NCBI GenBank assembly: GCA_002306345.1
Contig: DBRQ01000002.1
Coordinates: 123,867 to 147,747, forward strand
Origin: Candidatus Pacebacteria bacterium UBA1364
GTDB lineage: Bacteria > Patescibacteriota > Microgenomatia > UBA1400 > PJMF01
Direction: 5' to 3'
Length of the DNA stretch: 23,881 nucleotides
In this document: piece after piece, positions 7,172 through 15,087 of the stretch
How positions within the stretch are numbered: the first letter of the stretch is position 1
How the letters are laid out: each line of letters opens with the position of its first letter
Translations under genes and position numbers: made by a program
The notes under the pieces: generated by a model
The model's input: the letters and a program-made list of their open reading frames with translations, nothing else
What the model was told of the DNA's origin: nothing
The model's database searches: none

Positions 7172-9319
7172 TTATTTTGGCAAAGGTAAAAAATCGTGCC
7201 AGGTAGGCATATCTTGAAAATGATCATAGATTTTTTGCAGTCTTTGCTTTTCTGCAGAGCTTGAACTTATTTTAATTAGATCGTTAAAGAGAAACCAAGA
7301 AAAATCTGGTCTCTTTTCAAACATTGCCTCTGACAAGATAAAAAAATCGTCCAACTGGTCGTTTTGAAATAGGTAAATTAGCGTGCGTTCATAAAACAAC
7401 ATGTATGAGTCAGTATATTTATGCATTTTTTCTGGATCAAAATCTTTGAAATTCAATAAAAAAATAGTCGCTCTAGTAAAGTTAGTATCATCTAGAAAAA
7501 CAACATTCATGTTATCAGTCACAAATGGATTGAGGATCATTGACTGTTTGTACAATTTAGCTGCTAAAGCGGGCTGATTATCTTGATAAGCTTTACCAGC
7601 TAATGCAAATAGTTGCTCAAATAAATTAAATCTTTCCTCATGAAAGATAAAGCTATAATCATCTAAAAGATGGTATCTGTTGGTAATTTCAAAATATCTA
7701 TCTATAAGAGGCTCAGCAGTTTTATAGTCAATATTTAAAAAGTTAATATTTTGCACAAAAAGCAAAGGGTCTATTTGAGCTAATTCAATTTGCAATTGCA
7801 CTTTCTTTTCCATATTTAAATCTTCAAGCATGGAAAAATTGTAAATAAAATTAGGATCATTTTTATAAAGTTTGTATATACTTTCATAGTTATTTATAGA
7901 AAGTTTGTTCTCATCAATTAGATAACAAATTAGACAATTAAAATATGGAAATAGATTGATTACTAAGTCTGTTTGATTTTTTCGACGCAAGATATCAGAA
8001 CTAAAGTAAGTAAGAGCAAAGAAGTTAGCTACTACAGCTATACAAACAAAATAAACTTTTATATCAATGGCTTTAAAAGCTACTTTCTTGAGAGAAGATT
8101 TATTTTGTAAAATCATTGCTAAAAAGATTAAAGTCAGGGTAAAAATCACAAAAAAATGCCAATCAAAATCAAAAAAAGCATTGGCGAGAGAAGAAAAAGC
8201 CGCAATTAATAAAAAATGATTTAAGGGATTTTTATTCTTTTTGACAACCAAAAAACTTTGATAAAAAAGATAACAAATAAAGAAAATAAACAACCCACCT
8301 GCAAATAAACCACCCTCAGCTAGATTGTGCAAAAAAATATTGTGAGCGTAGCTAGTAATTTTATAATCGTCGCTTGGAAACTGCCGACTGGCAAAATTGA
8401 AAGTTTTAAGCCCCGAACCAAAATAAGGATATTTTTTAAAAATTGCCCAAGCTTTTTGCCAATAAATAAAACGATCATTTGCCAAAATTGGTTTACAAAG
8501 TTCTTTTTGAGTAAAAATTAATGGGCAAATATTTTCACCCTTTTGATTAAATGGTATCGATAAAAATAAAAAAACTGAACTTATCGATAAAAAGGCAAAA
8601 ATAAAAGTTTTAGCAAGAACTATGGTAAATGCATTTTTATTTGCATTCAAAAACGTTTTTTTGTTGATCAAAAAAATCACAACTAATTGTATTAATGAGA
8701 TTAACAATGCTAATCTGGCTAAACTAAAAATAATAATTAGATAAGAAGAAATCAATAAAGTAATCGCTAAAACTTTTATTTCTTTCTTAGAAAACCATTT
8801 TTCTTTGCTAACAAACAAGAATTGCCACCAAAAAATTGGTATAACCAAAAGTAAAAACGCTACAAAATGATTGTGACCATAACTTCTGACTAAAAGATTC
8901 ATCCCTGGAAAAATATCAGGTTGCGGATCAAAAAAAGTAAAAAACAAAACAAAAAGATTGAGAATCAATGTGACAATGGATAAATAATAGAGAAATAATT
9001 TTTGATTAAATTTATCTTTTGACAATAAGCTGAAAAAATTAAAAATGGCCAAAGACAAAAAATAAAATAATAATTTTTCCAAAGAAACGGGAATGTGTTG
9101 CGAGAATATAGAACTGATGAGAAATAATACAGATAAAATAATTGCTAATAAAACTGATTTTGAAAAATGTTTTTTTTCTAAAAAATGACTAAAAATTAAC
9201 AAAAAAACTGACCAAGCTGCAAATAAGTAAAATTTATAATCTCCCTCTATCAGAAAAAAAGAAAAAAGAAAAAGAATAAAAAAAGCTGGATAAAAAAGAT
9301 TTCTAAAAAAAAATTTCAT
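7172..9319 (-). CDS. O-antigen ligase/polymerase-like membrane protein (Wzy_C, PF04932) with long C-terminal tail
   Basis: A 715-residue protein. Residues 1-440 contain about 11-13 hydrophobic segments. The PF04932-type region includes SLARLALLISL (199-209), then a periplasmic-type loop with FIYWQKAWAIFKKYPYFGSG (284-303) and YAHNIFLHNLAEGGLFAG (324-341), the usual Arg/Gly/His-rich signature of O-antigen ligases and polymerases. Residues 450-715 are soluble, helical and TPR-like (for example AGKAYQDNQPALAAKLYKQS near 590). In this family the enzyme acts outside the membrane on polyprenyl-linked glycans, either polymerising them or ligating them to an acceptor; which one cannot be told from sequence. 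Its ATG overlaps the TGA of the GT2-YdjC gene by 4 nt, so the two are translationally coupled. Confidence 0.85.
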   Translation of the reverse strand: MKFFFRNLFYPAFFILFLFSFFLIEGDYKFYLFAAWSVFLLIFSHFLEKKHFSKSVLLAIILSVLFLISSIFSQHIPVSLEKLLFYFLSLAIFNFFSLLSKDKFNQKLFLYYLSIVTLILNLFVLFFTFFDPQPDIFPGMNLLVRSYGHNHFVAFLLLVIPIFWWQFLFVSKEKWFSKKEIKVLAITLLISSYLIIIFSLARLALLISLIQLVVIFLINKKTFLNANKNAFTIVLAKTFIFAFLSISSVFLFLSIPFNQKGENICPLIFTQKELCKPILANDRFIYWQKAWAIFKKYPYFGSGLKTFNFASRQFPSDDYKITSYAHNIFLHNLAEGGLFAGGLFIFFICYLFYQSFLVVKKNKNPLNHFLLIAAFSSLANAFFDFDWHFFVIFTLTLIFLAMILQNKSSLKKVAFKAIDIKVYFVCIAVVANFFALTYFSSDILRRKNQTDLVINLFPYFNCLICYLIDENKLSINNYESIYKLYKNDPNFIYNFSMLEDLNMEKKVQLQIELAQIDPLLFVQNINFLNIDYKTAEPLIDRYFEITNRYHLLDDYSFIFHEERFNLFEQLFALAGKAYQDNQPALAAKLYKQSMILNPFVTDNMNVVFLDDTNFTRATIFLLNFKDFDPEKMHKYTDSYMLFYERTLIYLFQNDQLDDFFILSEAMFEKRPDFSWFLFNDLIKISSSSAEKQRLQKIYDHFQDMPTWHDFLPLPK

Positions 9320-10656
9320 ATTTTTTTATACACTAATTTTAGCCCAGGATGAACAATCCTGGCATCATATCTATTTTTGAAATCTGAAAATTTATTAAAT
9401 TTAAAATCAAAAATTTTTTTAAAGAAAACTAAACAAAATTTCCTTAAAGGTTTTCTTTTTAGTGAAGAAAAAGATGAACCAAGACTTCTAATTTTTTTAA
9501 TTGAGGTTTTGTCAATTTCTTTTTCTAACAAACGATTTATTGGAGATAAAATATGAATGTGTTGTTCCGAATTTAAATATTTTGGATAAATCCCAGCTTT
9601 TGCCAATTTTCGATATTGCGCCAAAAATTCTAATTTTACTTCATCTAAAGGAATCATTCCAAAAAATAATCTAAAAACAAAAATTGGTAATGGATAAAAA
9701 TTGCCACGTCTGTTGATCAAACTTTGTACTTTATTGTCTTTTTCACAGGGTTTACCTCTTAAAAGATTAAAATGCATGGAATAATCAATTTTCCCAAAAT
9801 AATTCTTTAAATTATTTAAATCTTTCGGTTTTACCAAGTTAGGCATGATCGAAACTATATCCAAATTGCCAGCTTCTATTTCGGTCAAAATTTTTTTGTT
9901 CACTTCTTCTGACATACCAAAATCATCAGCATCGACTACTAAGGGAAAAAAGTTATTGCCAAAAAAATATTTAGCTTTAATTATTAATACTAAATCGTAA
10001 AAAGTTGATTTAATTCTCCTCATAACAGAATATCTCGATTTTCTTAACTCTGTTGTTTTTTGAGGTAAATCGACGAAAATTGCACCATGCCTAGTCAAAC
10101 GTAGTATAAGTTCAGTGTCAAAAAGTTCATTATCAGTATGACAGATTTCAGCAAATTTAATCAATGTTTTTGTTTTTTTAAAAGCTTTAATTCCATGTGT
10201 ATCAGTACCTGGATAATTCAAAATTAAACGTAAAAAAACATTAAAGAAATAAGTGATTGATTTCCTAAAAAAAGATCTGCCATCATCGCTGTTGGCTAAA
10301 GTTTTTGAGCCAATAACAATGTCAACTGTATTAAGCAATTTATCTGCTTTTTCTATAAAATCAAAACTAAAATAATCAACATTAAAAAAAAAGATTTTTT
10401 TTCCAAGAGAAACAGACAAGCCTTTCCTCAATGCTCTTCCATAAGAGGGATAAGGTAATTTATAAGCTTTAACAAATGAAAACTTTTTTTCTAAATCTTT
10501 GACTAAAGACCAAGATTTATCTTTACTGCCATTTTCAACCAAAATGATTTCAAACTTGTTTTTATATTTTTGGTTGACAAACTGGATAAATTTTTCAATT
10601 TGATTTTTTAGATGAACTTCTTCATTGTAAACTGGAAAAATAAAAGAAAAAAGCAT
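9316..10656 (-). CDS. Fusion of GT2 glycosyltransferase and YdjC/ChbG-type carbohydrate deacetylase
   Basis: A 446-residue two-domain protein. Residues 1-225 form a GT-A fold of the dolichyl-phosphate-mannose-synthase type: SFIFPVYNEE (4-13), LVENGSKD (39-46), the metal motif region as NVDYFSFD (92-99), and IGSKT (115-119). Residues 237-440 are a YdjC/ChbG domain (PF04794): VDADDFGMSEEVN (241-253), MHFNLLRG (294-301), NSEQHIHILSP (362-372) and the terminal VHPG (435-438). YdjC proteins remove acetyl groups from N-acetyl sugars. The likely joint role is to make a polyprenyl-phosphate N-acetylhexosamine and deacetylate it, comparable to separate FlmF2 and NaxD in Francisella; this is inference. 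The DSHxHxH motif of the deacetylase reads NSEQHIH. It overlaps the Wzy-like gene by 4 nt and follows the propeller-glycosidase gene by 17 nt. Confidence 0.85.
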   Translation of the reverse strand: MLFSFIFPVYNEEVHLKNQIEKFIQFVNQKYKNKFEIILVENGSKDKSWSLVKDLEKKFSFVKAYKLPYPSYGRALRKGLSVSLGKKIFFFNVDYFSFDFIEKADKLLNTVDIVIGSKTLANSDDGRSFFRKSITYFFNVFLRLILNYPGTDTHGIKAFKKTKTLIKFAEICHTDNELFDTELILRLTRHGAIFVDLPQKTTELRKSRYSVMRRIKSTFYDLVLIIKAKYFFGNNFFPLVVDADDFGMSEEVNKKILTEIEAGNLDIVSIMPNLVKPKDLNNLKNYFGKIDYSMHFNLLRGKPCEKDNKVQSLINRRGNFYPLPIFVFRLFFGMIPLDEVKLEFLAQYRKLAKAGIYPKYLNSEQHIHILSPINRLLEKEIDKTSIKKIRSLGSSFSSLKRKPLRKFCLVFFKKIFDFKFNKFSDFKNRYDARIVHPGLKLVYKKI

Positions 10657-10663
10657 GTTATTA

Positions 10664-10669
10664 ACTATA
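10664..10669 (-). promoter_or_regulatory. Possible internal -10 box before the GT2-YdjC gene
   Basis: TATAGT on the minus strand ends 7 nt before the ATG at 10656 and no Shine-Dalgarno is present in the 17-nt gap. It could give a leaderless transcript for this gene and the next. AT-rich context makes chance occurrence easy. Confidence 0.3.
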
Positions 10670-10673
10670 TTTT

Positions 10674-13520
10674 TTATAAATATGATAGTCTCATTGCAAG
10701 ATCAATTTTACAAGCTGGCAATTTCAACATACGATCTGAAGCAGAAATTGTATTTTTAGCAATGGTTTCCCCATTTTGTGGATTTATCCATTCAATAGAA
10801 CCAGCTTTTCTTACAAAATTATCAATTAACACGTCTTGACTTGAGTGTTCACAAACAAAATAACCTAAAATCATCTTGCCTGCGTCGATAGCATAACCAC
10901 GAACATATGGATCTGAAGTAAATATTTTTGATCTAGTTGAATCTAGTGGAATATCGTAAGTAAATGAGTTAAAAACTTCAATTTGTTGTCTTTCATCTTT
11001 GCCAAGATAAATGTTGCCATTTTTCATTGTCGAATTGTAATAATCTTTTTTATGGGTGGTATTCCAAAAAATAAAAGACGTATTGTTAAACAGACCAGTC
11101 CAAATTTTAATTCTCATCCTATCCAGTGAATTAACTTCCCAGCTACTATTTAAATTACCTGCTTCACTAAATACAATTGGTTTAGAAGTTTTAGTATATT
11201 GATTTAGTAGCTTAATTAAATTTATATCAACTTTATTAGGTTGATCACTGTCATATCTATGAAGTGATATTATCTCAACTCCATCTAAATTTGGCTTTTC
11301 CCAGTTTGTGGTAACAAGACGTTTTTCATAATCAAGAGATTTGATTAGTTCACTATAATATTGAGCGGTTTCGTCTGAAATTTTAATTTCATTACCAATC
11401 TCCCAAATATCAACATAAACTCCGTATCTAGCAATGATGTACTTGACGTATTCATCTAGAAAATTCTTTTCAATCAAAATTGGTTTTTCATTTAGGTAAA
11501 AGCTAAACAAACTCATCCAAATATGAAATGAATTATTTTGTAAATTTTCAAATAATTGATCTAGCATTTTGGCATTTTCTATTGCTGGTTGAGCTCCAAC
11601 ATATAAACGATCAAATAAATCAAATGATGCATTATTTACTCCAAAACGATATAGGTTGAATCGTTTGCCATTTTTTCCATATTCATTCAAATATTGATTT
11701 AGATCAACAATTTCTGAACTACCCGTAGCTCTTTGTTCTAAAGACCAATCATCTAAACTGGTGCCATTATGATTGGTATCGCTGACAGCATCCTGAATTC
11801 CGATTGGAATAAATTCTGTTTTATTATCTAAGGTAAATTTATCTGGATGCTGAGCATTAATTTTAATATATTTTTCTTTTGTGTCAGTATTTGCTACCAA
11901 GTGGCCAGCTTTTGTGTAAACAAATCCGTCAGGGAATTTCATGCTAAGATTCCAATCCCAATCACCCCTTAAAGGAGGATTAAATCTTAATTTCCAAATG
12001 TTTCGATCATAATAAAAACCATTAATTGTTATGCTTGTCCCTGTTTCTTTGTGTGAAAATACTGATTGAACTCCAATCTGATTCCATGGATTGGGAAACT
12101 TAGATTCATCATAGCTGATAGTAAATTCATAAGCTTGATTGCTGCCAATATTTATATTTTTCTGTTCTACTTGAAAATTCTTTTTTGCTCTCACAACTGG
12201 TATTTTGCCATCTTTAAGCAAAATTCGCGATAATCTACCATCGGTATCAGTAAAATATATAAACTTATTATCAATCGTCGGTGCAGAAACAACTTTACCA
12301 ATTGAAGAATATGACCATATTTTTTCACCGTTGGAATTTTTTAATAAAGAAAATCCTCCATCAGAATCACTACTAATTGTGCCTAACTCATATTTAGTAA
12401 ATAGATCTTTAAATGGTAAGTGTAAATATTGAACAAGTTTTGGATTGAAAAGAAAGGTCTTAGAAATTTGATTATATTGATTAAATAATTTTTCATGAGG
12501 ATTAAATGAAATTGCTGCTCCATCGGTTGTAAACGCGTAACCATGATTATTTATAATTTGTGGGCAATCAACTAAGTTAGTCTTTAAATCAAACATTTCG
12601 TCAAAAGAATCTAATTTAGTTGAGGCTGCAATAAATTTGCCATTTTTGGTAACAATTAACAAAGGATAATTTATAACATGTTTAATATTGCTAAAAGAAA
12701 AAGATTTAAACAGATCTTGAAGAATGGATGTATTTCTAAAACACATTATCTGATTCTTATTTTCAGAATTTTTATAAATAATTCTGCCATCATGAAACCT
12801 CAAAGCAACTATTGCCCCGTCTTCTTTTGCGACATATAGAATATTTCCTTTTAAATGTATTGTTGTGGTTAATTGCCCAACTGAAGTTTGCCAGACAATC
12901 TTTCCCGTTTTTACCTCAATCATGTAAACAAATCCATCAATACTAGAGTAGATTAATTTATTTTTATAAAATTCTAATCTACCAAATAGATTTAAACTCT
13001 CCTTCTCCGAGTCTTCAGATTTATTATTAATTCTTGATTGACTGGTGAATTTCCATAATAAAGACCCATTTTTGATATTGATTGCATAAATTGCAGCATC
13101 ACTGCTATTTATATACATAACATTATTTTGTATATGAAAATATGCTGACAATGTCATTTGATTATCCGTAGCAAATGTCCATAAAATTTGACCATTTTGC
13201 ATAGAAAGGCAAAATAGTCTGCCGCTCGGCGTCAAAACAAATAATTTGTCCATGTAACCAGAAATATTGTAAGGATCTCTAGCGGGAAGTTGCGTACTCC
13301 ACGACAATTTACCAGTTTTTTTATTGATTGCGTAAATTTCTCCAAGATTATTAGCAAAATAAACTTTATTGTTTGTAACAATGGGTGAAAGAAAAATTTC
13401 CCCATGAGTTGAAATTTGCCACCAAGATGACTGCTGATTAATTTTATAAAGAGTGTAGAAACCAATAGATAACAAAAATAAAATAGATCCAATAAAGAAA
13501 TTTCTGTTACGCAACTGCAT
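10674..13520 (-). CDS. Secreted/anchored fusion: PQQ-like beta-propeller, DUF5060 and clan-A glycoside hydrolase
   Basis: A 948-residue protein. A signal anchor spans about residues 9-25. Residues 45-440 carry PQQ-type propeller blades, each ending in a turn such as VYFANNLGEIYAINKKTG (53-70), LFVLTPSGRLFCL (93-105), MYINSSDAAIYAI (135-147), LIYSSIDGFVYMI (189-201), ILYVAKEDGAIVAL (227-240) and IYFTDTDGRLSRI (421-433). Residues about 463-545 match a DUF5060 beta-sandwich (FPNPWNQIGVQSVF, GFYYDRNIWKLRFNPPLRGDW). Residues 560-850 form a TIM barrel of clan GH-A: the acid/base Glu711 in IWEIGNE (705-711), SLHRY (752-756), and the nucleophile Glu786 in IVFSEAGN (782-789). A beta-rich tail completes it. 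It probably cleaves or binds polysaccharide outside the cell; the substrate is unknown. A propeller fused to such a hydrolase is unusual. Confidence 0.82.
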   Translation of the reverse strand: MQLRNRNFFIGSILFLLSIGFYTLYKINQQSSWWQISTHGEIFLSPIVTNNKVYFANNLGEIYAINKKTGKLSWSTQLPARDPYNISGYMDKLFVLTPSGRLFCLSMQNGQILWTFATDNQMTLSAYFHIQNNVMYINSSDAAIYAINIKNGSLLWKFTSQSRINNKSEDSEKESLNLFGRLEFYKNKLIYSSIDGFVYMIEVKTGKIVWQTSVGQLTTTIHLKGNILYVAKEDGAIVALRFHDGRIIYKNSENKNQIMCFRNTSILQDLFKSFSFSNIKHVINYPLLIVTKNGKFIAASTKLDSFDEMFDLKTNLVDCPQIINNHGYAFTTDGAAISFNPHEKLFNQYNQISKTFLFNPKLVQYLHLPFKDLFTKYELGTISSDSDGGFSLLKNSNGEKIWSYSSIGKVVSAPTIDNKFIYFTDTDGRLSRILLKDGKIPVVRAKKNFQVEQKNINIGSNQAYEFTISYDESKFPNPWNQIGVQSVFSHKETGTSITINGFYYDRNIWKLRFNPPLRGDWDWNLSMKFPDGFVYTKAGHLVANTDTKEKYIKINAQHPDKFTLDNKTEFIPIGIQDAVSDTNHNGTSLDDWSLEQRATGSSEIVDLNQYLNEYGKNGKRFNLYRFGVNNASFDLFDRLYVGAQPAIENAKMLDQLFENLQNNSFHIWMSLFSFYLNEKPILIEKNFLDEYVKYIIARYGVYVDIWEIGNEIKISDETAQYYSELIKSLDYEKRLVTTNWEKPNLDGVEIISLHRYDSDQPNKVDINLIKLLNQYTKTSKPIVFSEAGNLNSSWEVNSLDRMRIKIWTGLFNNTSFIFWNTTHKKDYYNSTMKNGNIYLGKDERQQIEVFNSFTYDIPLDSTRSKIFTSDPYVRGYAIDAGKMILGYFVCEHSSQDVLIDNFVRKAGSIEWINPQNGETIAKNTISASDRMLKLPACKIDLAMRLSYL

Positions 13521-13530
13521 TAAAAAACAT

Positions 13531-13539
13531 TTTATAACA
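13531..13539 (-). promoter_or_regulatory. Extended -10 promoter of the propeller-glycosidase operon
   Basis: The minus strand reads TGTTATAAA, followed by ATGTTTTTTA and the ATG at 13520. The expected transcription start lies 2-4 nt before the start codon, so the message would be essentially leaderless. No Shine-Dalgarno is visible. Confidence 0.55.
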
Positions 13540-13540
13540 C

Positions 13541-13577
13541 ATGATGGATAAATGTATCATTAATCACAGCAGTGATT
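13541..13577. repeat. Two adjacent small inverted repeats in a divergent intergenic region
   Basis: ATGAT (13541-13545) and ATCAT (13556-13560) form one imperfect dyad. AATCAC-AGCA-GTGATT (13562-13577) forms a perfect 6-bp hairpin. They sit just upstream of the minus-strand promoter in the 127-nt gap between divergent genes, where a regulator could bind. The rest of the gap is AT-rich with a possible plus-strand -10 TAGAAT (13613-13618). Confidence 0.35.
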
Positions 13578-13647
13578 GAAATTTTTCAACTAATATCTAA
13601 CAATTTATGAGATAGAATTATTTTGTTGTAATTTAGACAAAGAATAA

Positions 13648-15087
13648 ATGAAAAAGTTATTATTATTTACAATCGTTGTTTTGGGTTTGTATCTCAGAGT
13701 CAGAGCAGCTTGGCTGCAATCCTTTTGGGGAGATGAGTCGTCTATATTTACCGTTTCCATGAGAAACTCCTTAAAATCACTCATTCTTGTAGAGCATTGG
13801 GATAAGTGTCATCCCCAATTATTTTATGTTTTCTTACATTTTTGGCAAAAAATTAGCACTAATATCTTATTTTTAAGAATTCCTACTTTATTGGCTTTCA
13901 TTCCAACTATTTTTTTTATATATAAAATTGGCAAGCAAACTGGTGGCTGGTTAATGGGAATTTTATCTTCAATTTTTTTTGCTACCAATCATTTTTTTGT
14001 TAATCTTGGGTTCCAACAAAAAATGTACGCTTTTGAAATGGTGTTCATGTTCGGAACAATTTATTGGATGCAAATGACGCTAACTGCAAAAAGTAAAAAA
14101 TCTCAGTTATTATTTATCGTCTTTGCGGTTCTTGGATTTTATACAGATTACTCATTTGTGTGGTTATGGGCATCAGTATGGTTAACAGCCATAATTTTGT
14201 ACATAACAAAGTCAATACAAAAGACCGCTTTACGAAAGTTTTTCAAGAGCCTGTTTATCGCAACTCTTTTCATGTTACCGCAAGTACCAATAGTTCTTCG
14301 TTCATTAACGGCGGCACTTGGCTTAGAAGCATACTCTGGAATTCCCATTTATGAAACTGTGCGCTACGCAATTGCCAACTACGCTGGTTTAATAAATTTA
14401 CTGCCGTATGACTTAGTACTTATCATTATTATTAGTGTTAGTGCGTTGTTTTTGACAATCAAAAGTCAACAAAAAAATGCCATCATTTTAACCTTAACAT
14501 CACTACTTTGTTTTTATGTAACCTTAACAACTTCGTATTTTATTTCTCAAACCCATCCAATATTTATTCCTCGTAATCTTTTAGTTTCCTCATTTTTATT
14601 TATCTTTCTCATACCATACGTGATTAGTCAAAGCAAAAATCAATACTTAAAAATAATTCTCATTGTCATTTTCTTTTTACACATTGCCCGTATTCTGCCA
14701 ATTTCTCTTAAACTAAAAGATGGCTTTCAAGGTCTAGACCAGTGGTCGGAAATACATGAAACTGCCAAAAAAATTAATGGACCCTTTACACTCGTCATTA
14801 TCTCTGATAAAGAATATGCGTTAGATGCACTTTATGCGTACTATTTCGATGGGTACTATGATGGGACAAAAATTACAAAATTCAATGAACAATGGATAAA
14901 AATCAAAGAAGTGGATAATTGGATTATGCCTCAATCGATGCAATACGCAAACAACATAATTTTTATTTCTGATCCAGACCAAATTAAAAATAAATCAGAT
15001 GAAATAAGTAAAATCAGCGCGCAAATATGTCAAAATAGAATGTGTTATGGTCCATTTACACTACAAGGAGCATATAAATCTCCATGA
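13648..15087 (+). CDS. GT39/ArnT-like integral membrane glycosyltransferase (GT-C fold)
   Basis: A 479-residue protein with about 9-11 membrane segments. The first extracytoplasmic loop carries the GT-C acidic signature WGDES (27-31; D29 and E30). The conserved HPQLFYVFLHFW (55-66), RIPTLLAF and GGWLMGILSSIFFATN segments of GT39/ArnT-like enzymes follow. The last 120 residues (from about DGFQGLDQWSEI) form the soluble domain typical of this group. These enzymes use polyprenyl-phosphate sugars as donors and act outside the membrane. The GT2-YdjC fusion encoded divergently next door could make its donor. The gene ends in an ATGA overlap with the next GT4. The leader is about 23 nt if TAGAAT at 13613 is the -10; no good Shine-Dalgarno is seen. 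Confidence 0.8.
   Translation: MKKLLLFTIVVLGLYLRVRAAWLQSFWGDESSIFTVSMRNSLKSLILVEHWDKCHPQLFYVFLHFWQKISTNILFLRIPTLLAFIPTIFFIYKIGKQTGGWLMGILSSIFFATNHFFVNLGFQQKMYAFEMVFMFGTIYWMQMTLTAKSKKSQLLFIVFAVLGFYTDYSFVWLWASVWLTAIILYITKSIQKTALRKFFKSLFIATLFMLPQVPIVLRSLTAALGLEAYSGIPIYETVRYAIANYAGLINLLPYDLVLIIIISVSALFLTIKSQQKNAIILTLTSLLCFYVTLTTSYFISQTHPIFIPRNLLVSSFLFIFLIPYVISQSKNQYLKIILIVIFFLHIARILPISLKLKDGFQGLDQWSEIHETAKKINGPFTLVIISDKEYALDALYAYYFDGYYDGTKITKFNEQWIKIKEVDNWIMPQSMQYANNIIFISDPDQIKNKSDEISKISAQICQNRMCYGPFTLQGAYKSP

Noticed and set aside
10612..10839. 75-codon plus-strand frame across the junction of two minus-strand genes
   Set aside because: Overlaps the start of the GT2-YdjC gene and the end of the propeller-glycosidase gene; no motif or ribosome-binding site.
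14148..14354. Short frames on both strands inside the GT39-like gene
   Set aside because: Fully contained in a convincing membrane protein gene and lacking features of their own.
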